From JBBROS01 sp038229135 (GTDB lineage: Bacteria > Pseudomonadota > Alphaproteobacteria > Acetobacterales > Acetobacteraceae), in the NCBI GenBank assembly GCA_038229135.1, contig JBBROS010000011.1, positions 1 through 64,000 of the forward strand: a stretch of 64,000 bases of DNA. The letters run 5' to 3'. This document shows positions 8,477-16,374 of this stretch, piece after piece. The notes under the pieces are model-generated. The model saw only the letters and a list, made by a program, of their open reading frames with translations. It was not told where the DNA came from and searched no databases. The position numbers and the translations under genes are program-made. Each line of letters starts with the position of its first letter. Position 1 is the stretch's first letter.

Positions 8477-9607
8477 TCACCCGATCGCGTGGGCCATGGC
8501 GGTGCAGACGCGGTCCACCTGGGCGTCGGAGAGGTCCGGGTGGATGGGCAGCGCCATGATGTGGGCGGAAAGATCCTCGCTGACGGGCATGGGGGTGCCG
8601 TCGTGGTGGTGGGCGTAGGCGGGTTGGTGGTGGAGGGGCCGGGGGTAGTAGATGGCGGTTGGGACGCCTTGGGCCTTGAGGGCGGCCTGGACCCGGGTGC
8701 GGGCGGCTTCGTTCTCGAGCAGGACGGCGTAGATGGCCCAGGCGCTGGTGCTGTCGGCCACGCGGGCGGGGATGGTGACGAGGTTGCCGAGACGACGGTC
8801 GTACTCCTGGGCGATCCGCTCGCGCGTGGCGAGCTCGCCGTCGAACGCCTCGAGCTTGGCGAGCAGCACGGCGGCCTGCAGCGTGTCGAGGCGGCCGTTC
8901 ATGCCGGTGCGGAGCACCTCGTAGCGGGTGGTGCCTTCGCCGTGGGTGCGGAGGCTGCGGAACAGGGCGGCGCGGTCGTCGTCCTCGGTAAACAGGGCGC
9001 CGCCGTCGCCGTAGGCGCCGAGGGGCTTGCTGGGGAAGAAGCTGGTGGCGGTGGCCTGGGCGTGGGTGCCGAGCCGGGCGCCGTGGAGGGTGGCGCCGAA
9101 GGACTGGGCCAGGTCGTCGATGGTGAACAGGCCGTGCGCCTCGGCGATGCGCTGGAGGGCGGGCCAGTCGGCGGGTTGGCCGAACAGGTCCACGCCGATG
9201 AGCGCGCGGGGGCGGAGCCGGCCCTCGGCCTGCACCTGGGCGATGCGGGCCTCGAGGTGCGCGGGGTCCATCTGGAAGGTTGCCGGGTCGACGTCGACGA
9301 ACACGGGGGTGGCGCCCAGCACGAGGGGGACTTCGGCGGTGGCGGTGTAGGTGAAGGCGGGGAGGAACACGGCGTCCCCCCGGCCGATGCCCTCGGCCAT
9401 CATGGCGATCTGCAACGCGTCCGTGCCGCTGCTCACCCCCACGCAGTGCTTGGCGCCGCAATAGGCGGCGAGCGCCTGCTCGAGCTCGGCCACCTCGGGG
9501 CCCATGACGAATTGGCAATGGGCCATGACGGCGTCCACGCGCGGGCGGAGGCGGGGGGCGAGGCGGGCCTGCTGCGCCTTGAGGTCGAGGAAGGGGATCG
9601 GGTCCAT
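8477..9607 (-). CDS. DegT/DnrJ/EryC1/StrS-family sugar aminotransferase
   Basis: PLP-dependent enzyme that transaminates a keto-sugar nucleotide, 376 aa. Typical features are MDPIPFLDLKAQQARL at the start, GVSSGTDALQIAM for cofactor phosphate binding, IDDLAQSFGA with the pyridine-binding Asp, and FFPSKPLGAYGDGGA with the Schiff-base lysine. MNGRLDTLQAAVL completes the signature. It resembles the WbpE/WlbE subgroup. Its ATG overlaps the stop of the CapD-type gene upstream by one base, so the two act as a pair making an amino-sugar nucleotide for surface polysaccharide. The exact sugar is not determinable. Confidence 0.9.
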   Translation of the reverse strand: MDPIPFLDLKAQQARLAPRLRPRVDAVMAHCQFVMGPEVAELEQALAAYCGAKHCVGVSSGTDALQIAMMAEGIGRGDAVFLPAFTYTATAEVPLVLGATPVFVDVDPATFQMDPAHLEARIAQVQAEGRLRPRALIGVDLFGQPADWPALQRIAEAHGLFTIDDLAQSFGATLHGARLGTHAQATATSFFPSKPLGAYGDGGALFTEDDDRAALFRSLRTHGEGTTRYEVLRTGMNGRLDTLQAAVLLAKLEAFDGELATRERIAQEYDRRLGNLVTIPARVADSTSAWAIYAVLLENEAARTRVQAALKAQGVPTAIYYPRPLHHQPAYAHHHDGTPMPVSEDLSAHIMALPIHPDLSDAQVDRVCTAMAHAIG

Positions 9608-11607
9608 CAGGGGGCCTCACGGGGTCGGGCGGTTTCGCCTGGAACGTGTTGGAACTCGGGCACGAGGCGGCCGAGCTGGCGCAGTGCCGAGCCGACCTGG
9701 CCCGCGCGGCAGAGGGCGGCGATCTCGTCGATGGCGCGGCCGACGATGGCCGGGTCGGCGGTGCGGGGGGCGGACATCAGCAGCCCGGGGTGCCCCGTGG
9801 GCTCGGGGGCCTCGGCGCCGTGGAACAGCTCCTCGAACAGTTTCTCCCCCGGGCGGAGGCCGGTGAAGCGGATGGCGATGGCCTCCGGGTCTGGCGCACC
9901 GTCCTGGGCCACACGGCGCCCGGCGAGGCGGATCATCTGGCGGGCGAGCTCCACGATGCGGACGGGCTCACCCATGTCGAGCACGAACACGCCACCCTGC
10001 TCGGCGGCGGGGAGGGCGAGGTTCCCCAGGGCGTCGGTGGTCCCGACGACGGTGGCCTGCAGCACGAGGCCGACGGCTTCGCGGACCGTCATGAAGTAGC
10101 GCTCCATGTCCGGATGCGTGACGGTCAGCGGGCCGCCATGCTCGAGCTGGCGGCGGAACAAGGGCACGACGCTGCCGGTGCTGCCGAGCACGTTGCCGAA
10201 GCGGACGGTGACGCAGCGCATCTGCCCCTCCAGCTGCCCCTCCTTCTGGCCGGCCCGGCGGGCGGAGCCGACATCGACGCGGCGTGCCGCGATGTCCAGC
10301 CCCTGCACATACATCTCGGCCAGCCGCTTGGAGGCGCCCATGACGGAGCTGGGATTGACCGCCTTGTCCGAGCTGATGAGCACCATGGCGCGGGCCTCCA
10401 CGTGCCGCGCGGCGTCGGCCACGTGGCGGGTGCCGAGCGCATTGGTGAGCAGGCCTTCCTCGGGGTTGGCCTCCACCATGGGGACGTGCTTGAGGGCGGC
10501 GGCGTGGAACACGAGCTCGGGGCGGACGGCGTCGAAGATGGCGCGGATGCGGCCGCCGTCGCGGATGTCGGCGATGCGGGCCTCGCGGGGGAGGTCGGGG
10601 TGGCTCTCGGCAAGCTCGAGGTCGATCTGCCAGAGGGCGTATTCGCCGTTGTCGAGCAACACGAGGCGGGAGGGGCCGAGGGCCGCCACCTGGCGGGCGA
10701 GCTCGGAGCCGATGGTGCCGCCCGCGCCCGTGACGAGCACGCGGCGGCCGCGGACGAGGCGCGCCATGCCCTCGCGGTCGAGCGGGACCTGGGGGCGGTT
10801 CAGCAGGTCCTCGATGGCGACGGGGGCGAGCTCGAGTGCGGCAGGTGCCGCCTGGAGGGCAGTGGGCCGGGGGGCGCGGCGGACGGTGAGGCCGTGCGCG
10901 TCGGCGGCGGCGAGCAGGTCCGCGAGCTCTCGGCCGGCGAGGTCGTGGTCCGTCACGACCACCGCGTGCGGCAGGCGGTCCTGCGATTGGAGGCGGGCGA
11001 GCACGGCGGGGGCTTCGGCGATGGCGCCGAGGATGGGCTGGCGGTGGATGCGGCGCCCGGCCTGGCCCGGCGTGCGCGACAGGATGCCGACGACGCGGAA
11101 CCGGTCCCGCCCGTCGCGGAACTCGAGCGCGCGGAGGAACAGGTCCACACCCTCGCCGCCGCCCGCGAGCAGCACGGCCTGGGCGGCGGAGCCGGCCCGG
11201 GCCCAACCTGAGCGGAAGAGGCCGGGGCGCAGCCGATACAGCACGCGGGGTGTGCCGAGGGCCACGATGAGCACGAGCGCGTGGACCACGGGGAAGGTGG
11301 GCGTGGGCAGCGGGAACCCGGCGCTCACGAGGAGGAGCGCGAACAGGATGGCGCTGGCGACGGATCCGCCGACCACGGCCAGCAGGTCCTCGATGCCGGA
11401 GAACCGCCAGTATTGCTGCGGCATCCGGAACGGCAGCCCGGCGATCAGCAGCGTGATGGCGCCCCCGGCCACAAACCAGAGCGGGCGCAGCAGACCGCCC
11501 CCCGGGTCCGCGATGTAGCGCGCGAGCGGCGTGGCAATGGCGGCCAGCGCACCGTCGAGCAGGACGTTGACGGCGATCCGGTTCAGCGAGCGGCGTTGCA
11601 GGGGCAT
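9607..11607 (-). CDS. CapD/WbpM-type nucleotide-sugar epimerase/dehydratase
   Basis: 666-aa membrane-linked enzyme of the PglF/WbpM/CapD type, likely a UDP-GlcNAc 4,6-dehydratase. About four N-terminal membrane helices (residues 10-120) precede a nucleotide-binding region, then the SDR domain. That carries VLVTGAGGTIGSELARQ for NAD, HAAALKHVPMVE and SSDKAVNPSSVMGASKR, the last holding the S-M-K catalytic set of this family. A Gly/Gln/Glu-rich insert (ARRAGQKEGQLEGQMR) interrupts the domain after that motif. The ATG at 11607 was picked because conserved N-terminal helices begin there. Divergent from the WecA-like gene by 45 bases. Confidence 0.9.
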   Translation of the reverse strand: MPLQRRSLNRIAVNVLLDGALAAIATPLARYIADPGGGLLRPLWFVAGGAITLLIAGLPFRMPQQYWRFSGIEDLLAVVGGSVASAILFALLLVSAGFPLPTPTFPVVHALVLIVALGTPRVLYRLRPGLFRSGWARAGSAAQAVLLAGGGEGVDLFLRALEFRDGRDRFRVVGILSRTPGQAGRRIHRQPILGAIAEAPAVLARLQSQDRLPHAVVVTDHDLAGRELADLLAAADAHGLTVRRAPRPTALQAAPAALELAPVAIEDLLNRPQVPLDREGMARLVRGRRVLVTGAGGTIGSELARQVAALGPSRLVLLDNGEYALWQIDLELAESHPDLPREARIADIRDGGRIRAIFDAVRPELVFHAAALKHVPMVEANPEEGLLTNALGTRHVADAARHVEARAMVLISSDKAVNPSSVMGASKRLAEMYVQGLDIAARRVDVGSARRAGQKEGQLEGQMRCVTVRFGNVLGSTGSVVPLFRRQLEHGGPLTVTHPDMERYFMTVREAVGLVLQATVVGTTDALGNLALPAAEQGGVFVLDMGEPVRIVELARQMIRLAGRRVAQDGAPDPEAIAIRFTGLRPGEKLFEELFHGAEAPEPTGHPGLLMSAPRTADPAIVGRAIDEIAALCRAGQVGSALRQLGRLVPEFQHVPGETARPREAP

Positions 11608-11652
11608 CGTCGTTGACCCTATAGCGGCATCCCGCCCGCTTCGCACCCCTAC

Positions 11653-12720
11653 TTGGACCGCTCCGGATTGACCCTGCTCGCGCTGCTCAAGCACCTGGTG
11701 TTCGCGGCGGGACTTGCAGGGCTGTCGGCGGCGGTGGTGCGGCGGATGGTGGCGCTGGGGCCGATGGACGTGCCCGGGGCGCGCAGCTCGCACCTGCGGC
11801 CGGTGCCGCGGGGCGGCGGCGTGGGCGTGGTGGCGGCGTTCCTGGCCGGGATCGTCGTGCTGTATGCCTTCGCCGAGTTCGGGCGGGTGGCGGACCGCTA
11901 TTTCCTGGGGGTGATCCTGGCGGCCTGCGCCATTGCCTGGGTGTCGTGGCTGGACGACAAGCGGGACCTGTCGTTCCGCGTGAAGCTGGCCGCGCAGCTG
12001 GGGGCGGCGGCCGTGGCGGTCGGGACGGGGCTGTATGTGGATGCGCTCAACCTGCCGCTGGTGGGGACCGTGCAGCTCGGGTGGCTGGGGGCGGCCGGCA
12101 CGCTGCTGTGGATCGTTGCGCTGACCAACGCGATGAACTTCATCGATGGGCTGAACGGGCTGGCCTCCGGCGTGTGCGCGCTGGCCTGTGCGGCGTTGGC
12201 AGTGGTGGCCGCGGCGCATGGCGGATGGTTCGTCTATTTCTGCGCGCTGATGCTGGGGGCCGGGCTGGTGGGGTTCCTGCCGTTCAACTTCCCCCGGGCA
12301 CGCATTTTCCTGGGCGACGTGGGCAGCCAGTTCTGCGGTTTCGTGCTGGCGGTGCTGGCGGTGGCGGCAGGGCGGTTCCAGGGGGTGGAGCTTGGGCTGC
12401 TGCTGGTCCCGATGCTGCTGGCGGGCGTGCTGTTCGACGTGGCGGTGACGCTGGTGCGCCGGGGCCTGGCCGGGGAGCGGGTGACGCAAGGGCATCGCGG
12501 GCACCTGTATCAGGTGGCGCAGCGAAGCGGCATGCCGGCCTGGAGCGTGACCTTGGTGCATTGGGGGTTCGTGCTGTGGGGGGCGGGATGCGTGTGGGTG
12601 TTCCTGGGGGCGAGCGGGGTGGGGCGGGCGATGGCGCCGCTGCTGGTGCTGCCGCCGCAGCTGGCGTGGGCCTGGTATGTGGCGTGGCGGGCGCGGCGGC
12701 GGCCGGTGGGGCGGTGGTGA
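11653..12720 (+). CDS. WecA/MraY-type sugar-1-phosphate transferase (GT4)
   Basis: Polytopic membrane enzyme (355 aa, roughly ten helices) that loads a HexNAc-1-phosphate onto undecaprenyl phosphate to start glycan synthesis. Diagnostic motifs are SWLDDKRDLS (Mg-binding DD), NAMNFIDGLNGLA, RIFLGDVGSQF and a C-terminal HRGHLYQ typical of WecA/WbpL. The frame opens with TTG at 11653; no ATG is close, so the exact start is uncertain. Together with the divergent CapD-type gene and DegT it forms a small surface-glycan initiation set. Confidence 0.88.
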   Translation: MDRSGLTLLALLKHLVFAAGLAGLSAAVVRRMVALGPMDVPGARSSHLRPVPRGGGVGVVAAFLAGIVVLYAFAEFGRVADRYFLGVILAACAIAWVSWLDDKRDLSFRVKLAAQLGAAAVAVGTGLYVDALNLPLVGTVQLGWLGAAGTLLWIVALTNAMNFIDGLNGLASGVCALACAALAVVAAAHGGWFVYFCALMLGAGLVGFLPFNFPRARIFLGDVGSQFCGFVLAVLAVAAGRFQGVELGLLLVPMLLAGVLFDVAVTLVRRGLAGERVTQGHRGHLYQVAQRSGMPAWSVTLVHWGFVLWGAGCVWVFLGASGVGRAMAPLLVLPPQLAWAWYVAWRARRRPVGRW

Positions 12721-12758
12721 GTGGCTGTGCTGGGTTGCGGTGACGAAGTGGGCGCCCT

Positions 12759-13274
12759 TTACCTCCCCGACACGATCGCGATGACGACGACCAGCAGGAG
12801 GACCACCAGGACGCCGAGGGCCGTGAAGATGGACGGGTTAATGTTGAAGGTCGCCTTGGTCTGTTCGGCAACCCGCCCGAGCAGCTGGGGCCAGGTGAAG
12901 CTGACGAAGTCACCCTGGCTCAGAATGCTGACCAGCCGGCCTTCCTCGTCCACGACGGGCAGGTGACGAAATCGGTCGTTGGACATCTGCCGCAGCCAGT
13001 CCAGCAGGTCGTCTTCCTCCCGGGCGAGCTTGAGGTCCGTAGTCATGATCTCGGAGAGTGCCGTGGTTTTCGGGTCGCGCTCCTGGTTGAGCAGTCGGCG
13101 CATGAAGTCGCGCTCGGTGACAATCCCGATCGGTTTGCTGTCCGGGGAGACGATCACGGCGGCACCGTAATTCCGCTCGCTCATGGTCTGGACGGCGCTG
13201 AAAACGGAGTCGGTCGGCAGGAACGTGAGAACCTGGGACTTGCGCTTGTATTCGGGCCTATCTTTGATTCTCAT
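12759..13274 (-). CDS. CBS-domain protein with C-terminal membrane anchor
   Basis: 171 aa. Two CBS repeats occupy about residues 8-135: SVFSAVQTMSERNYGAAVIV...GIVTERDFMRRL and then LLDWLRQMSNDRFRHLPVVDEEGRLVSILSQGDF. A single hydrophobic helix (ALGVLVVLLLVVVIAIV) ends the chain. CBS pairs usually sense adenosine nucleotides; here they would face the cytosol from a tail anchor. No partner gene is adjacent. The 218-base gap to the divergent LysR gene should hold both promoters. Confidence 0.88.
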   Translation of the reverse strand: MRIKDRPEYKRKSQVLTFLPTDSVFSAVQTMSERNYGAAVIVSPDSKPIGIVTERDFMRRLLNQERDPKTTALSEIMTTDLKLAREEDDLLDWLRQMSNDRFRHLPVVDEEGRLVSILSQGDFVSFTWPQLLGRVAEQTKATFNINPSIFTALGVLVVLLLVVVIAIVSGR

Positions 13275-13492
13275 GGTATCCCATCTCGGGTGGCGCTTGC
13301 GAACGGGCTAGCGCGCCACGGGATCGTAGCTTCCCGCATCCGCTCCGTCTCCCCATGGGGGATAGCACACCTGGGCCACGTGCGCGGAGAATGCATATAG
13401 GTTTCGGAGCCGGGAGGCGCATGCGCAGCCTCCGCGTCGCGGGCCGTTATGGGCGGTGCGTGACGCCGGCTTCATGCAACGAAGGGGACGAT

Positions 13493-14392
13493 GTGCTCGA
13501 CTGGGACGATCTGCGGTTCTTTTTGGCCGTTGCCCGCCATCGGTCGCTGGCGGCGGCGGCGCGGCATTTACGTGTCACACAGTCCACGGTCGGCCGCCGA
13601 CTGGCGGCGCTGCAGACGAAGATGGGCGTCCAGCTGCTGCGACGCGTGGCGGACGGCTACGAGCTGACCTTGGCCGGGGAGAGCATCCATGCTGCCGTGC
13701 ACCGGGTCGAGACCGAGATGCTCTTGATCGAACAGACGGTGGCCGGGCGCGATATCCGGGTCGAGGGTGTGGTCCGCGTCGCCGGCCCGCAGATGCTGAC
13801 GAGCCATTTGCTCGCGCCAAGCTTCGCAACGCTGCACATGCACCAGCCGGGTATCCTGATCGAGGCGTTGCCGGACCTGCACGGCGAGCCGCTTGCGACC
13901 AACGAGGCGGAAATCGTCGTGCGGCTGCGCCGGTTCGAGCACCACGACATCGTCGTGCGCAGCATTGGGACGGTCGCCTTCGGCTTGTATGGCAGCGTCG
14001 ACTACCTGGCCCGAAACGGCCATCCGGACCTTGGCGCCGGGTGCGCGGGGCATCGCCTAATCACCCTGCTGAACGACCAGGCCAGTTCGGCACAGGCGAG
14101 CTGGCTGGGTGCCCACGCCGGCCGTGCACACGTGGTGCTCCGGGCCGACAGCTATGAAACGCAGCACTGGTCGGTGTCTTGCGGCGGCGGCATTGCTCTC
14201 CTGCCACGGTTTCGGGCAGACCTTGAGCCGATGCTCCTCCGCATCGATTTGGCCGACCCGGCCATGCCGATTCCGCAGGCTGAGATCTGGCTCGGTGTCC
14301 ATCGTGGCACTCGTGATAAGCCGCGGGTCCGCCTGGTGCTGGATTGCATCGCAGAAGCGGTTCGCAGCCGGCCGACGGTGCTCGCCCCCTGA
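13493..14392 (+). CDS. LysR-family transcriptional regulator
   Basis: 299 aa. The N-terminal winged helix-turn-helix reads LDWDDLRFFLAVARHRSLAAAARHLRVTQSTVGRRLAAL, and a periplasmic-binding-like effector domain follows. The GTG at 13493 was chosen because the family normally starts right at LDWDDLRFF and a GAAGGGG sits upstream; upstream in-frame ATGs add unrelated residues. It is directly upstream and co-oriented with the rhodopsin operon, so it is a candidate regulator of it. The inducer is unknown. Confidence 0.9.
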   Translation: MLDWDDLRFFLAVARHRSLAAAARHLRVTQSTVGRRLAALQTKMGVQLLRRVADGYELTLAGESIHAAVHRVETEMLLIEQTVAGRDIRVEGVVRVAGPQMLTSHLLAPSFATLHMHQPGILIEALPDLHGEPLATNEAEIVVRLRRFEHHDIVVRSIGTVAFGLYGSVDYLARNGHPDLGAGCAGHRLITLLNDQASSAQASWLGAHAGRAHVVLRADSYETQHWSVSCGGGIALLPRFRADLEPMLLRIDLADPAMPIPQAEIWLGVHRGTRDKPRVRLVLDCIAEAVRSRPTVLAP

Positions 14393-14610
14393 TCACGGCT
14401 GGTGCGATGCCGCTTTGCCCCGGCAGACACGCGCTAACTGTCCGGGCACGCGTGTGTCAAGGAAGCGATTACGCACGCTGATGCCACGAGATTGCGCCGG
14501 TCCAATTATCGGTAGGTGGCACACATACCCGTGACAAGGTCCGGCCTGTCTGCCGTCAATGCTCGGTGCTTGGCCGAACCGTTCACAATGCAACCCCTTG
14601 GAGATCAACG

Positions 14611-15402
14611 ATGCTCAATCTTACGGTGCCACAATTCGATCTTGTCTATAATGCGTTCTCGTTCACCATTGCTGCGATGGGTGCGGCAACGGTGTTCTTC
14701 TTTGCCAGTCGGGGGCAGGTCTCGAAGGGCTACCGGACGGCCATCAGCATCACCGGCCTCGTGACGCTAATCGCCTGTTATCATTACTTCCGGATCTTCC
14801 AGAGCTGGGAGGCGGCCTACACGGTCGTCGGCGGGAAGATCACCGAGACTGGCGTCGCGTTCAACGACGGCTACCGGTATGTCGACTGGCTGCTGACGGT
14901 GCCGCTGCTGCTGATCGAACTGATCCTCGTGATGAAGCTTTCGCGCGCCGAGACGATCGCGAAGGCGACTCGCCTGGGCTTGCTGGCAGCCCTGATGGTG
15001 GTGCTTGGCTACCCTGGCGAAATCTCGCCCTCCTACAACACGCGTTGGCTGTTCTGGGCCTTGGCGATGATCCCGTTCCTCGTGATCGTGTATGACCTGT
15101 TCGCGGGGTTGCGCGCATCGATCGAGAAGCAGCCGGTCGAGGTGCGTGGCATGGTGAGCGCTGCCCGCTGGATCACGGTTCTCAGCTGGGCCTTCTACCC
15201 GGTCGTGTATGTGTTCCCCATGATCGGTTTCCAGGGCGGCGGCGCGACGACGGCTGTCCAGGTTGGCTACACGGTGGCCGACGTCATCTCGAAGGTCGCC
15301 TACGGACTGTTCATTTATTCGATCGCGGTGCGAAAGTCGGAAGCAGAGGAGTCGGGCAGCGTCGCCGGCGCCTATCCTTCGGGCCGCGTCGCTGCCGAGT
15401 AG
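14611..15402 (+). CDS. Proton-pumping microbial rhodopsin (proteorhodopsin/xanthorhodopsin-like)
   Basis: Seven-helix retinal protein of 263 aa that should pump H+ outward in light. Helix C reads RYVDWLLTVPLLLIELIL, placing Asp92, Thr96 and Glu103 in the D-T-E pattern of outward pumps. The retinal lysine is Lys228 in ADVISKVAYGLF, with Asp224 as second counterion. His58 in ACYHYFRIF corresponds to the histidine paired with the acceptor Asp. Leu100 aligns with the green-tuning position 105 of proteorhodopsin. Trp149 (RWLFWALAMIPF) appears to fill the site that is Gly in xanthorhodopsin. Start ATG 14611 has GGAG eight bases upstream. Codons AAT, CTT, CAA and TAT early in the gene contrast with the very GC-rich neighbours. 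First gene of the opsin-crtB-crtY-blh operon. Confidence 0.95.
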   Translation: MLNLTVPQFDLVYNAFSFTIAAMGAATVFFFASRGQVSKGYRTAISITGLVTLIACYHYFRIFQSWEAAYTVVGGKITETGVAFNDGYRYVDWLLTVPLLLIELILVMKLSRAETIAKATRLGLLAALMVVLGYPGEISPSYNTRWLFWALAMIPFLVIVYDLFAGLRASIEKQPVEVRGMVSAARWITVLSWAFYPVVYVFPMIGFQGGGATTAVQVGYTVADVISKVAYGLFIYSIAVRKSEAEESGSVAGAYPSGRVAAE

Positions 15403-15423
15403 GACGTGGTGGTTTCTCCCACC

Positions 15424-15463
15424 TGCCGGGCCAACGACGAGCGAGCGGGTCGTTGGCCCGGCA
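15424..15463 (+). promoter_or_regulatory. Perfect 15-bp inverted repeat between rhodopsin and crtB
   Basis: TGCCGGGCCAACGAC at 15424-15438 and its exact complement at 15449-15463 enclose a ten-base loop. In RNA this is a very stable hairpin 21 bases after the rhodopsin stop. No T-run follows, so it is not a standard terminator. It could stabilise the opsin mRNA 3' end, cause partial termination or be a processing site. Confidence 0.7.
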
Positions 15464-15495
15464 CACCTGCCCAAGCGGCCGTGCTGGCCCCAACC

Positions 15496-16374
15496 ATGGT
15501 GGCCCAAACCTTGGCCGTATTGGCCCGGCACGGCCGTACCTTTCGGCTGGCCGGGCGGTTGCTGCCGCATGATGCGCTGGCCGTAGCTGCCTCGCTCTAC
15601 GCGTTCTGTCGCGCGGTCGATGACATGGCCGACGAGGGTGATGACCCGCAGGCCGCACGGGCCGGCTTGCTCGACCTGCGGCGGGCCGTGTTGGCTGGGG
15701 ACAGGTCTCACGCCCTGGCTGCACAATTCCTGGCGTTGCGCGCGAGCGCGGGTGCTAGCACTGGTGCTGCTGTCGCGCTCATCGACACGGTAGTGTCGGA
15801 CACCGGCCAGGTCCGGCTGGCAGACGAGGCGGAGCTGCTCCGGTATGCCTATGGGGCTGCGGGCACCGTGGGGCTCCAGATGTGCGCAGTGCTCGGCGTG
15901 AACCATCCGCAGGCAAGGCCGCACGCCATCGATCTGGGCGTGGCGATGCAGCTGACGAACATCGCACGCGACGTGGCCGAGGATGCGGCGCAGGGACGGT
16001 TGTATCTTCCGGCGGCGTGGTTGCCTCAGGGTTTTGGCCCGGCTGACGTGATGAACGCGCCGGACGCGGTTTTTGCCGCGGTCCGCTGCGTGCTGGCCCG
16101 TGCGGACCAGCGCTACCGCAGTGCGGCGCGGGGCTTTCACTACCTGCCGCCACGGATGCGTCCGGCCATACGGGCCGCCGGCCGGCTCTATGAAGAGATC
16201 GGCCTTCGGATTCTGCGCAAGGGGCCGGGCTACCTTCAGGCTGGGCGGTGCGTGGTGCCGATGTGGCGCAAGGTGGGCCTTTTGACGGGTTGCGTCGTGG
16301 GCAGCACGCGAGCCGGGCCGCACGACGGGTCGTTGCATGCCGACCTGCGCGGGCTTCCGGGCATCCAGGCATGA
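15496..16374 (+). CDS. crtB: Phytoene synthase
   Basis: Condenses two GGPP molecules into phytoene. The two aspartate-rich motifs of trans-isoprenyl head-to-head synthases are present: YAFCRAVDDMADE and QLTNIARDVAEDAAQGRLYLP. From ATG 15496 the protein has 292 aa and starts MVAQTLAVLARHGRTFRLAGRLLP, as in other CrtB. A GTG at 15406 would add 30 residues, but these read through the inverted repeat, so I prefer 15496. The stop overlaps the crtY start (ATGA). crtE is not in the window, so GGPP must come from elsewhere. Confidence 0.93.
   Translation: MVAQTLAVLARHGRTFRLAGRLLPHDALAVAASLYAFCRAVDDMADEGDDPQAARAGLLDLRRAVLAGDRSHALAAQFLALRASAGASTGAAVALIDTVVSDTGQVRLADEAELLRYAYGAAGTVGLQMCAVLGVNHPQARPHAIDLGVAMQLTNIARDVAEDAAQGRLYLPAAWLPQGFGPADVMNAPDAVFAAVRCVLARADQRYRSAARGFHYLPPRMRPAIRAAGRLYEEIGLRILRKGPGYLQAGRCVVPMWRKVGLLTGCVVGSTRAGPHDGSLHADLRGLPGIQA

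Noticed and set aside
7637..10099. 820-codon open frame on the plus strand
   Set aside because: Antisense to the DegT aminotransferase and part of the CapD-type gene. Gly/Val/Glu-rich translation is a GC artefact.
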